DNA of 8,732 nt from Burkholderiaceae bacterium (GCA_013696665.1 JACCYC010000275.1:1-8732), one strand, 5' to 3'; shown: positions 1 to 6,030, counted from the first letter of the stretch. Numbers and translations are program-made. Notes: generated from the letters alone by a model not told the origin.

Positions 1-80
1 CGATGAAGTCGTTTTCACGGGGCAGCAAGGCGGCTGCCGACTTTGTCGATGCCTATTCGAAGCGCGTCGCCAAGACCTGA
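1..80 (+). CDS. 3' end of an unidentified gene
   Basis: Only the last 25 codons before a TGA stop at 78-80 are inside the window. They are read in the frame beginning at base 3, and the tail ends in DFVDAYSKRVAKT. The ATG at base 3 is probably internal, because the reading frame stays open to the window edge. The tail is charged and helical in character, and I cannot assign it to a family. The next gene starts 6 bases after this stop, so the two are probably co-transcribed. Confidence 0.5.
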   Translation, partial: MKSFSRGSKAAADFVDAYSKRVAKT

Positions 81-86
81 AATCGC

Positions 87-272
87 ATGGAGTGGATTTT
101 GAGCCGTGAAATCGTAATCACGATGGCCCTGCTTGGAGCGACGGCGTCGGTGTTGGCAACGCTTCCGCGCATCCGTTCGGCAGGCCTTGCGCGCAGCCTG
201 AATGCGGCGGGTTATGTCCTGATGGGCACCAGCATGATCATCTTCATCCTCATCGGATTGCGTTCCGGCTGA
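87..272 (+). CDS. Small two-helix membrane protein, unknown function
   Basis: This is a 61-residue hydrophobic protein. Two membrane segments are visible, at about residues 9-26 and 41-58. They are joined by a basic loop (around RIRSAGLARS) that would face the cytoplasm by the positive-inside rule, placing both ends outside. There is no cysteine lipobox or other known motif. The ATG lies 6 bases after the upstream stop, without a clear Shine-Dalgarno sequence. A TTG four codons later is preceded by GGAG at a good distance and is a reasonable alternative start. The short spacing suggests an operon with the gene entering from the left. The stop is 16 bases from the converging stop of the GcvT-GcvH gene. 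I do not recognise a family, and function is unknown. Confidence 0.6.
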   Translation: MEWILSREIVITMALLGATASVLATLPRIRSAGLARSLNAAGYVLMGTSMIIFILIGLRSG

Positions 273-288
273 TTTAGGGCCGCGCTGC

Positions 289-1839
289 CTACGTCAGACG
301 GCGGTCCTTCGTCCATTCGTCATAGAGCTGGAGCCGGCGAACAACTTCCGCGTACGCTTCAAAGCGCAACAGCTCCTCGTATTCACGCGTCGTCGTCACA
401 CGCACCTTAAGCACGCCTTCACGCGCATACGGGTAGGCGTTGATATGCGCGGGACGTTGCACGATGGCCAGGTTGATTTCGATCACCTCACCCGACACCG
501 GAGCAATGATGTCGAATGCTCGGCGGTAGCTGTCGACCCAGCCCACCGCCTCCCCAAGGTTGACCCGATCTCCTACCTTGGGTAGATCCACGCTCAGGAT
601 ATCGCCCAGGCTGCGCTGGCCGAAGTCAGAGATGCCAATTGCGATGACATCCTTGGTTTCGTCTTCGAGGCCCGCCCAGACGTGAGATTCGCTAAAGCGT
701 ACATCGTAGGGCGACCAGGTCCTCACACCCGGTTCCTCTTTGACTCGGCGCGTGCAAAACGGCATTGCGACGACTCGCCCCGTGGATCTCCTGCCGCGGA
801 TGTCGACCTCGATCTCGGTGCCGATCTTGGCGTCGCCGGCCGCAACATAACCCAGCCCACCGTTGCGGCCGGTCAAGCTTGGTGATAGCGGCCCGCTGGT
901 CACGTGTCCGACCTCCTTCCCGTTCCTGAAGATCCGATACCCGTTTCGAATCGTGCGCGGCCCGTCGATTTCGAGACCCACCATTTTCCGGGTCGGCCCA
1001 TTCGCCTTGATTCGCGTTAACGCATCCCTTCCAATGAAGTCCTTCGAGAGTTTGACCACCCATCCGACGCCAGCCTCAATCGGATTGGTCTGGCCGTCCA
1101 TGTCGTTTCCATTCAACAGGTAACCCGCCTCTGTCCGCAGGCTCTCCCGCGCAGCCACGCCCTGCGGCACGATTCCCAAAGGCCGGCCTGCCATCAGCAA
1201 CTCATCCCAGATCAACGGCGCGAGGTCTCGCGCCACCATGATCTCGTAGCCGCGCTCACCGGTGTATCCGGTGCGGCTGATGATGCAGGGAACCTCTGCG
1301 TGTGCGGTATGAATGACGGTCTGCGTAAACCAGTAATACTTGAGCGTCGCCAGGTCCGCCTTCGTGATTCGCTGCAGCGCCTCCCTCGACTCCGGCCCTT
1401 GCAGCGCGAGAAGTGCGGTGTCGGTCGATATGTTGCTCACTTGCACGTCTAGCCCATGTGCGTGCTTCAGCACCCACTGATAGTCCTCGTCGGTCTTCGT
1501 GACGTTGACGACCCATATGAAATGATCAGCCGCCAGCCGAAGGCAGACCAGGTCATCCAGGACCACGCCGTTGACATCACACATGACCGAATACAGCGCC
1601 TGGTTATCGGCGAGTTTGCCGGCATCGTTCGTGATCACCTTCTGTACGAGCGTCAGGGCATCCGGCCCCTTGATATCCAGCTCGCCCATGTGCGAGACAT
1701 CGCACAGGCTGACGCTCTCACGCGTCGACCGATGCTCCATCACATGGCCGCGATACTGCATGGCACGCGCAAAGCCCTTGAGGTTGATCACCGCGGACGC
1801 ATCGCGGACATGCTGATCGAACAAAGGGGTATGTTTCAT
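289..1839 (-). CDS. GcvT-type aminomethyltransferase fused to a GcvH-like domain lacking the lipoyl lysine
   Basis: This 516-residue protein has two domains. Residues 1 to about 368 form a complete GcvT (T-protein) domain, with the GVVLDDLV segment holding the conserved Asp pair (D95/D96), the SRTGYTGERGYEI folate-site motif (188-200) and AARESLRTEAG (229-239). GcvT proteins normally transfer a methylene group from the lipoyl arm of GcvH to tetrahydrofolate; relatives such as DmdA take methyl groups from small molecules. Residues about 380-503 match GcvH along its whole length (SESHVW, LGDILSVDLPKVGD, IIAPVSGEV, INAYPYA). Where GcvH has ESVKAASD, this protein has DSYRRAFD, so the lipoylated lysine is R439 and no lysine is nearby. 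The H-like domain therefore cannot carry lipoate in the known way. The ATG at 1839 is chosen because GcvT homology begins there and AGAGGA lies 11 bases upstream; the longer 543-residue reading adds an unrelated leader. It is the last gene of the cluster, 67 bases after a TauE permease. The substrate is unknown, and a role in ordinary glycine cleavage seems unlikely. Confidence 0.9.
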   Translation of the reverse strand: MKHTPLFDQHVRDASAVINLKGFARAMQYRGHVMEHRSTRESVSLCDVSHMGELDIKGPDALTLVQKVITNDAGKLADNQALYSVMCDVNGVVLDDLVCLRLAADHFIWVVNVTKTDEDYQWVLKHAHGLDVQVSNISTDTALLALQGPESREALQRITKADLATLKYYWFTQTVIHTAHAEVPCIISRTGYTGERGYEIMVARDLAPLIWDELLMAGRPLGIVPQGVAARESLRTEAGYLLNGNDMDGQTNPIEAGVGWVVKLSKDFIGRDALTRIKANGPTRKMVGLEIDGPRTIRNGYRIFRNGKEVGHVTSGPLSPSLTGRNGGLGYVAAGDAKIGTEIEVDIRGRRSTGRVVAMPFCTRRVKEEPGVRTWSPYDVRFSESHVWAGLEDETKDVIAIGISDFGQRSLGDILSVDLPKVGDRVNLGEAVGWVDSYRRAFDIIAPVSGEVIEINLAIVQRPAHINAYPYAREGVLKVRVTTTREYEELLRFEAYAEVVRRLQLYDEWTKDRRLT

Positions 1840-1850
1840 GAGTTCACGGC

Positions 1851-1856
1851 TCCTCT
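1851..1856 (-). promoter_or_regulatory. Ribosome binding site deciding the GcvT-GcvH start
   Basis: AGAGGA on the minus strand, 11 bases before the ATG at 1839. It supports that start over the in-frame ATG 81 bases upstream, which would overlap the end of the preceding permease gene. Confidence 0.6.
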
Positions 1857-1906
1857 GATTGTCATTGCGCGAGCGTCTGCGCGGCAGCAAATCGCCGACG
1901 CTGCCA

Positions 1907-2668
1907 TCACTGCAGCCCACCCAACTCGCGCACGATCAAGGTAGTCCCGACCACCAGACACAGAACCGCAACGGCTTTGCGCAGCAAGGCGCCATCCACC
2001 GCGTGCGCGATGCGCACTCCCGCCATCACACCGGCCATTTCGATCAGCGTCACAGTGGCGGCGATGCCAAAATCGATCGATCCGAATTTCAGGTTGCCGA
2101 GCGTTCCGGAAATCGCCGCGACGATTTGAATCACCTGACTCGTGCCGATCGCGACAAGTGCCGGAAAACCGAACAAGACCATCAGCGGCACCGACAGCGC
2201 CGGCCCTCCGACTCCGGTCAGTCCCGAACCAAAGCCGGCAACAGCACCCAATGTGAGCAACAAGACTCGCTGTGCGCGGGCATCGTCGTGGAACGCGGGC
2301 CGGCGCATCCCGCGCCATGTGAAAAGCGTGTAAAGCCCCGCTAAAACAATGATGCCCGCGAGGATCAGCGCCAGCGCCGTCGGTCGCGCAATCGAATTCG
2401 TCCACGCACCAAGGAATGCAAAAACTACGGCGCTGTACAACACCGGGCGAGTGACAGACCAGTCGATGCTGCCGCGACGCTGGAACATCAGCGTGCCAAC
2501 GATACCGGTGAAAGTGAACGTGAACAGCGCCGTCGCCATCGCCGTCTGTATCGGGAGCGCGGCAAACGCGGTTAGCGCCGGGATCAGAAGGACGCCCCCA
2601 ATGCCGACCGCGCCGATCAGAGCGCCCACTCCAAACGCAATCAACAACAGCCAGGCAAGGTCGGGCAT
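1907..2668 (-). CDS. TauE/SafE family membrane permease (downstream copy), putative sulfite/organosulfonate exporter
   Basis: This 253-residue protein is almost entirely membrane segments and has the two-fold internal repeat of the TauE/SafE (formerly DUF81) family. The first repeat begins GALIGAVGIGG (15-25) and leads into a helix ending in proline 30; the second begins GFGSGLTGVGGP (145-156). A short charged cytoplasmic stretch (about 117-134) separates the halves. Characterised family members export sulfite or sulfoacetate, or are required in taurine metabolism, but many relatives have unknown substrates. The ATG lies 9 bases after the PanB-like stop, without a good Shine-Dalgarno sequence, so translation is probably coupled to that gene. 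Its place between the PanB-like and GcvT-GcvH genes ties the exported compound to their reaction, which is an inference. The size is normal for the family and the frame is intact. Confidence 0.88.
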   Translation of the reverse strand: MPDLAWLLLIAFGVGALIGAVGIGGVLLIPALTAFAALPIQTAMATALFTFTFTGIVGTLMFQRRGSIDWSVTRPVLYSAVVFAFLGAWTNSIARPTALALILAGIIVLAGLYTLFTWRGMRRPAFHDDARAQRVLLLTLGAVAGFGSGLTGVGGPALSVPLMVLFGFPALVAIGTSQVIQIVAAISGTLGNLKFGSIDFGIAATVTLIEMAGVMAGVRIAHAVDGALLRKAVAVLCLVVGTTLIVRELGGLQ

Positions 2669-2677
2669 CGCCCGTGG

Positions 2678-3547
2678 TCATTTTTTCCAGCCGACTCTCT
2701 CCTTGAACCGCTTGAGCTCGTCCTCCTTCATGAAGACGGTGTGTTCCTTGCCCGGGTAGACGCGCTGTTTGACCTCGTCGCGGTAATCGCTGAGTCCCTT
2801 CTCGATGATCGGTACCAGATCGCAATAGATTTTCGAGTGTCGCGGCGTATGTTTTTCATAAAGATGGAACAGGTCCGAGCCAATAATATGCACGCCATCC
2901 GACGTATTGCCCGAACCGAGGCTGATGACCGGTACCGGCAATGTCTGCGTCAGGAACTCCGAAACTTCCGAGGTTACGACCTCGGTCATGATCGAGAAGC
3001 AGCCCGCGTCGACGAATGCCAACGCGTCGTCCACGAGTTCCTTGGCGCGATCCGCTGTTTTTCCCTGTGCCGCAAATCCCCCGAGCTGTGGCATGCGCAT
3101 CGGACAAATGCCGATATGCCCTTGCACCGGAATCCCCGCTTTCACAATGGCCTCGATGTATTTCGCGTGATGCTGGTTGCCTTCGCACTTCATCACTTCA
3201 GCCCCGCCCTGCGAAACGTATTTGGCGGCATTGTCGACCGCCTGCTGGGTCGACAAATGAAAGCTCATGTAGGGCATGTCGACCATGCGCAAACCGTACT
3301 GCGATCCGCGCTTCACGGCCTGCGCCATGAACATGACTTCCTCGAACGACACCGAGGTCGTGCTTTCATGGCCGAACAGCACCATGCCTCCAGTGTCGGA
3401 GACGCACAGAATGTCGATGCCGACGCGATCGGCGATGATCGCGGTCTCGTAGTCATACACCGCGAGTTGAACGATCGGCTCTCCTTTCTTCTTTTTTTCA
3501 TTCAACATCGGGATCGAGACTTTCTTGCGCGCAGCGGCTTCGGCCAT
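2678..3547 (-). CDS. PanB-like enzyme (ketopantoate hydroxymethyltransferase family), divergent
   Basis: This is a 289-residue TIM-barrel enzyme of the PEP mutase/isocitrate lyase/PanB superfamily. PanB itself adds a hydroxymethyl group from 5,10-methylene-tetrahydrofolate to 2-oxoisovalerate. Compared with E. coli PanB, the metal ligands are kept (D51, D90, E122 for D45, D84, E114), as are K120, H144 and the catalytic glutamate E189 (E181). The SGNTSDG loop near the C terminus is also kept. The substrate-side motif differs: LVGDSLGM becomes CVSDTGGM, and KIEGG becomes KCEGN. It is also about 25 residues longer than E. coli PanB, and panC is not adjacent. I take it to be an active enzyme with a different 2-oxoacid or related substrate, not the housekeeping PanB; this is an inference. 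The start at 3547 is fixed by AAGGAGG 6 bases upstream. It precedes the TauE permease by 9 bases. Confidence 0.85.
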   Translation of the reverse strand: MAEAAARKKVSIPMLNEKKKKGEPIVQLAVYDYETAIIADRVGIDILCVSDTGGMVLFGHESTTSVSFEEVMFMAQAVKRGSQYGLRMVDMPYMSFHLSTQQAVDNAAKYVSQGGAEVMKCEGNQHHAKYIEAIVKAGIPVQGHIGICPMRMPQLGGFAAQGKTADRAKELVDDALAFVDAGCFSIMTEVVTSEVSEFLTQTLPVPVISLGSGNTSDGVHIIGSDLFHLYEKHTPRHSKIYCDLVPIIEKGLSDYRDEVKQRVYPGKEHTVFMKEDELKRFKERVGWKK

Positions 3548-3553
3548 GATGAC

Positions 3554-3560
3554 CCTCCTT
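3554..3560 (-). promoter_or_regulatory. Strong Shine-Dalgarno of the PanB-like gene
   Basis: AAGGAGG on the minus strand, 6 bases before the ATG at 3547. It is the best ribosome binding site in the cluster and excludes the longer reading that starts 120 bases further upstream. Confidence 0.75.
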
Positions 3561-3704
3561 GGGTGGACAAGCTTTTCTTTTGGTTGAGCGGTTTCGCGAG
3601 GTGCGCTTTCTTTGTTATTGATATTTTCGAATCTTAAAGCGCGAGAACAGGCGCAGGCCGACGACAAATCTCACGTATACCTGTCGCGCGAGTGACACCT
3701 ACGG
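3561..3704 (-). promoter_or_regulatory. Possible internal promoter/leader before the PanB-like gene
   Basis: This non-coding gap separates the thiol dioxygenase stop from the PanB-like Shine-Dalgarno. It contains a conspicuously AT-rich stretch (about 3611-3637) in a GC-rich locus. A weak -10 candidate, TATCAA, follows a poor -35 (TTCTCG) at 18-base spacing. Just after the dioxygenase stop, positions 3682-3697 read TGTC-N8-GACA, an imperfect inverted repeat that could be an operator or chance. A separate promoter here would let the last three genes be expressed although the upstream genes are damaged. The evidence is composition and weak motifs only. Confidence 0.25.
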
Positions 3705-4288
3705 TCAGCCTTGCATCTTTACGATGAACGGCGTTTCCGTTTGCTTATCCAGATCGAATTGCGAGCGCCCCGTGTGATTGATGTGTTTGCCGTAGATGTG
3801 GAGAGAAAGCGTTACCCGATCGGTTTCATTCCAGACACTGTGGATCATGCCTTGCGGCAGAGCCACGACATCGCTTGCATCGCATACCTTCTCGCCGACC
3901 TTCTTGAGATCCGCATAGCCGAGGCGTGTCCGGTCGTCGGTGCGCTCATAGAACTCGTTTCTCTCCGGCCCATCGATTCCCGCAACGACGGCCCAAGTGC
4001 CATGGTCGTGAGGCGGTGTGCCGCGCTTCGGCAGCCAGCTAAGCGCCATATGGCGATGGTGTGATCGGGCTCCTCATGGAGCAGGTGGACACCAAACCCC
4101 TGCGCAGGGTCGGCACTGTACATACGATCTTCAACCCATTCGTCCTTTGCCAGAGCTGCACGCCGCGCCAGCGGGCGGACCTGACTGAGAATCTGTCGTT
4201 CGTCCTCAAACTGTGCGCAGACTCGCTTGACGTCGGCCACCAGCTGCGCGATCGGATAGCGATCAGCATCCATCGTTTCTTTCTTCAT
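3705..4288 (-). pseudogene. Cysteine-dioxygenase-like (cupin) thiol dioxygenase, broken by a one-base frameshift
   Basis: Two adjacent frames make up one protein. Codons from 4288 to about 4052 encode the N-terminal 79 residues (ending EEPDHTIA). The remainder, beginning MALSWLPKRGTPPHDHGTW at 4049, is one base out of register. Restoring one missing base near 4049-4052 gives 194 residues, a normal length for the family. Thiol dioxygenases use Fe(II) and O2 to convert a thiol to a sulfinate in the cytoplasm. The three iron-binding histidines are present (HDH, and H in GMIHSVWN), as is the Ser-x-His-x-Tyr triad (SLHIY) of cysteine and 3-mercaptopropionate dioxygenases. The cysteine that crosslinks to this tyrosine in mammalian cysteine dioxygenase is replaced by valine. 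The substrate could be cysteine, 3-mercaptopropionate, mercaptosuccinate or another thiol. A second ATG at 4273 is an alternative start. Either the gene is recently dead or this is a sequencing error; every key residue is otherwise intact. Confidence 0.82.
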
Positions 4289-4399
4289 TATCCTGACACG
4301 GCGCTATGTCCTTCGAATGGCGCTAACTTACACTGCCGGCCCGAACCCGTTAAGCGCTCCACCCCGTGGCTGGCCCCCGCGTTGCATGAGTTCTTGCAA

Positions 4400-5122
4400 T
4401 CACGCGACCAGAATTCCGCCCGAAACCACGATCAACAACAACAACGTGAAGTGACGAAAGCGCGTGTCGCTGAAGCGCGGAAATAGCCGCAAACCGACGC
4501 GAAGGCCGACGTAGTACCCCGGGGCGAGCAACACCGACGTCCAGGCGGCCTCAGCATCAAAGACGCCTTGCTGCCACAGCACGGCAACACCGATCAGCGA
4601 GATCACCGTTAGGTAGAGGGTCAGGTTCGCGCGCGTTGTCTCGATCGGATCAGGACCTGAAAGCAGATAAAGGATGACCAGCGGTCCGCCGACACTGGTC
4701 GCGCCCTGCATGGCGCCGCTTACCGCACCAAGTCCCACTGATGCGGCGAGCGGTGGCCGTCGTGCATACCGCCAACCGCGCAGGAGCACGATCGCGAACA
4801 CGATCACCGTGATCGCGATCGCGCGGCGGATGATGATTGGATCGACCGCGACCAGCGCCAGCACTCCGAGAGGTACCGTCACGGCGGCCGCCAGCAGGAT
4901 GGCGCCGATCACGTTCCATTGCACCCGATGGCGCGTCTGCACGAGCATCGGCCCGGCGGCGACAGACTCGAGCACCAGAATGACGGCTATCGCGAGCTTG
5001 GGGCCGAGCAGCAGCGCGAGCGGCGGCGCCATCACCATTGCGCCGCCGAAGCCGGTGATGCCGCGCACGGCACCGGCGACGGCGGCGATCACCCCGGCCG
5101 CAATCAGCGTGACCGGGTCCAC
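4400..5122 (-). CDS. TauE/SafE family membrane permease (upstream copy), putative sulfite/sulfonate exporter
   Basis: This 240-residue integral membrane protein carries the duplicated TauE/SafE signature: RGITGFGGAMV (20-30) in the first half and MQGATSVGGPLVILYLL (138-154) in the second, separated by a basic loop (about 115-124). It is clearly different in sequence from the other permease at 1907-2668, so this is not a recent tandem duplication. The start is a GTG at 5122 without a recognisable Shine-Dalgarno, so the true start is uncertain by a few codons. The stop lies 111 bases before the thiol dioxygenase start, and the carboxylase remnant ends 49 bases upstream. The family exports sulfite or sulfonates in characterised cases. 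Pairing with a thiol dioxygenase makes a sulfur anion a reasonable guess here, but the sequence does not prove it. Confidence 0.85.
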   Translation of the reverse strand: MDPVTLIAAGVIAAVAGAVRGITGFGGAMVMAPPLALLLGPKLAIAVILVLESVAAGPMLVQTRHRVQWNVIGAILLAAAVTVPLGVLALVAVDPIIIRRAIAITVIVFAIVLLRGWRYARRPPLAASVGLGAVSGAMQGATSVGGPLVILYLLSGPDPIETTRANLTLYLTVISLIGVAVLWQQGVFDAEAAWTSVLLAPGYYVGLRVGLRLFPRFSDTRFRHFTLLLLIVVSGGILVA

Positions 5123-5171
5123 ACTAATGTGGCGCGGGACGAAGAAAAAATCGCACGCTACGCTGCAATCA

Positions 5172-5385
5172 TCATATCGGTGCCGCGCGTTCGACGTAGT
5201 AAGCGTCGGTGTGAACGGGCGACAGCGTGTAGGTCATCATCGCGTTGACCTTCATCCCGGCCTCGTGCCCGGAGCGCACCGACGATTCAATATTGCGAGT
5301 GTCGTTCAGCGCGTCGTAGACGGTCAACACCTTTATGCCGCGCCGCGCGTTCTGATTGGCATCTCATTCGCGACTAGATCAGGCA
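5172..5385 (-). pseudogene. Remnant of a pyruvate carboxylase subunit B / oxaloacetate decarboxylase alpha-type gene
   Basis: Read on the minus strand, about 70 codons match the carboxyltransferase (HMGL-like TIM-barrel) domain of PycB/OadA proteins. The clearest parts are GIKVLTVYDALNDTRNIE (family: FRIFDALNDxRN) and MMTYTLSPVHTDAYYVERA (family: xSYTxSPVHTxxYYVxLA). The frame then ends in TGA at 5172-5174, long before the rest of the barrel and the biotin domain. Upstream, a segment starting DLVANEMPIRT aligns with the family's DDVVxAFV stretch, but only after a frameshift at about 5350. No start codon or N-terminal third is recognisable. The piece is therefore truncated at both ends and frameshifted. 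It shows that a biotin-dependent carboxylase or decarboxylase gene once stood at the head of this cluster. Family recognition is good; the outer limits are approximate. Confidence 0.72.
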
Positions 5386-5585
5386 CCGCGGTTCTTGCTG
5401 CGGCTTTGATTCAGTTCGTCGGCTTGCTTGGTGAACGGTGGTATTTTTTCGCGGAGGCACGACATCCGCAAAATCTGCATTACCAGGTCATCGGTTGACG
5501 CACATCGAGACAACCAGGAGCCATCCGCGGAATACGCGCATCGCTCGCACGAGAAGCTGGCGCTGCAAGATGCGATCAAGCGATC
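5386..5585. other. Intergenic stretch with no recognisable feature
   Basis: About 200 bases lie between the carboxylase remnant and the lipoprotein terminator. Short overlapping open frames on both strands have no recognisable protein motifs or ribosome binding sites. It may hold eroded parts of the carboxylase gene and the promoter of the minus-strand permease cluster, but I cannot identify either. Confidence 0.4.
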
Positions 5586-5619
5586 GACAAAAGAAAAGGG
5601 CCTGCAGCGCAGGCCCTTT
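5586..5619 (-). terminator. Rho-independent terminator of the lipoprotein gene
   Basis: Positions 5595-5619 form a perfect 11-base-pair stem (arms AAAGGGCCTGC and GCAGGCCCTTT) with a three-base loop. On the minus strand the stem is followed by TTTTCTTTTG. It lies 34 bases past the lipoprotein stop and separates that transcript from the permease/GcvT cluster downstream. Confidence 0.9.
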
Positions 5620-5653
5620 GTCTGACGCGCGACGATGAATACGCGCAAGACGA

Positions 5654-5926
5654 TTAGTTCTTCTTTTCTTCGACCGGCGGTACGACAACGATGGTACTAC
5701 CCGATTTACCCGGAGCACCTTCTGCTCCCGGGGCGCCTGGGGCACCGGCAGGTCCGGCGGGTCCCGGAACTGTGACGACCGTTGAAGAAGGTGCAGGTGC
5801 GGGAGCAGGCGTCGGAACCGCTACTGGCTGAATGACGGTCTCGGTGGTTTTCTCTGTTTTCTGGCAAGCGGCCAATCCGAGACTTGCGGCAACGGCCGTT
5901 GCGATGAGCAGCGAATATTTCTTCAT
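5654..5926 (-). CDS. Small lipoprotein with a collagen-like Gly-X-Y tract
   Basis: This 90-residue exported protein starts with a basic N terminus (MKK), a hydrophobic segment and a lipobox (LGLAAC). Signal peptidase II should therefore cut before C21 and the cysteine be lipidated. Glutamine at +2 predicts transport to the outer membrane. A Pro/Ala-rich linker (about 34-47) follows, then seven consecutive Gly-X-Y triplets (residues 55-75, such as GPA, GAP, GAE) and an acidic/basic tail (EEKKN). Seven triplets are too few for a stable long collagen helix but could trimerise weakly or act as a flexible spacer. The ATG at 5926 is chosen over one 24 bases upstream because AGAGGAA lies just before it and the signal peptide then starts normally. 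The gene begins 27 bases after the tRNA-Arg 3' end and is followed by a strong terminator. Function is unknown. Confidence 0.85.
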   Translation of the reverse strand: MKKYSLLIATAVAASLGLAACQKTEKTTETVIQPVAVPTPAPAPAPSSTVVTVPGPAGPAGAPGAPGAEGAPGKSGSTIVVVPPVEEKKN

Positions 5927-5953
5927 TGGTTTCCTCTGTATGTACTTCAAATC

Positions 5954-6030
5954 TGGCGCGCCCGGCAGGATTCGAACCCACGACCCCTTGGTTCGTAGCC
6001 AAGTACTCTATCCAACTGAGCTACGGGCGC
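5954..6030 (-). tRNA. tRNA-Arg (anticodon ACG)
   Basis: The 77 bases fold as a complete cloverleaf on the minus strand. The acceptor stem GCGCCCG/CGGGCGC is followed by discriminator G and an encoded CCA. The D arm contains AGCTCAGTTGGATAGAGT. The anticodon stem CTTGG/CCAAG closes the loop CTACGAA, giving anticodon ACG (edited to ICG by TadA in bacteria, reading CGU, CGC and CGA). The T loop is TTCGAAT. It closely resembles the E. coli tRNA-Arg(ACG). No integrase or duplicated 3' end is visible, so there is no sign of use as an attachment site within this window. Confidence 0.97.

Noticed and set aside
289..1839. Annotation as the standard glycine cleavage T protein (gcvT of a gcvTHP operon)
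   Set aside because: There is no gcvP or separate gcvH nearby, and the fused H-like domain lacks the lipoyl lysine, so the standard role is not supported.
1456..1944. Plus-strand open frames opposite the GcvT domain
   Set aside because: They are antisense to a strongly conserved domain, with no ribosome binding site or family match.
1836..2825. A 329-codon open frame on the minus strand overlapping the downstream permease
   Set aside because: It covers the TauE gene in another frame. Its product is rich in Arg, Gly and Ser with no motifs, while the 253-residue permease frame has clear family signatures.
2741..3637. A 298-codon open frame on the plus strand opposite the PanB-like gene
   Set aside because: It is antisense to a well-supported enzyme gene, its product has no recognisable motif, and long antisense frames are common in GC-rich coding DNA.
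4674..5498. A 274-codon plus-strand frame opposite the first permease and carboxylase remnant
   Set aside because: Its composition is dominated by Thr, Ala, Ser and Arg, the mirror image of a hydrophobic membrane protein, and it has no motif.
5379..5745. Short overlapping frames on both strands around the terminator
   Set aside because: They read through the terminator hairpin and lack ribosome binding sites and family features.
5954..6030. tRNA-Arg as an integration site for a mobile element
   Set aside because: No integrase gene and no second copy of the tRNA 3' end are seen in the window.
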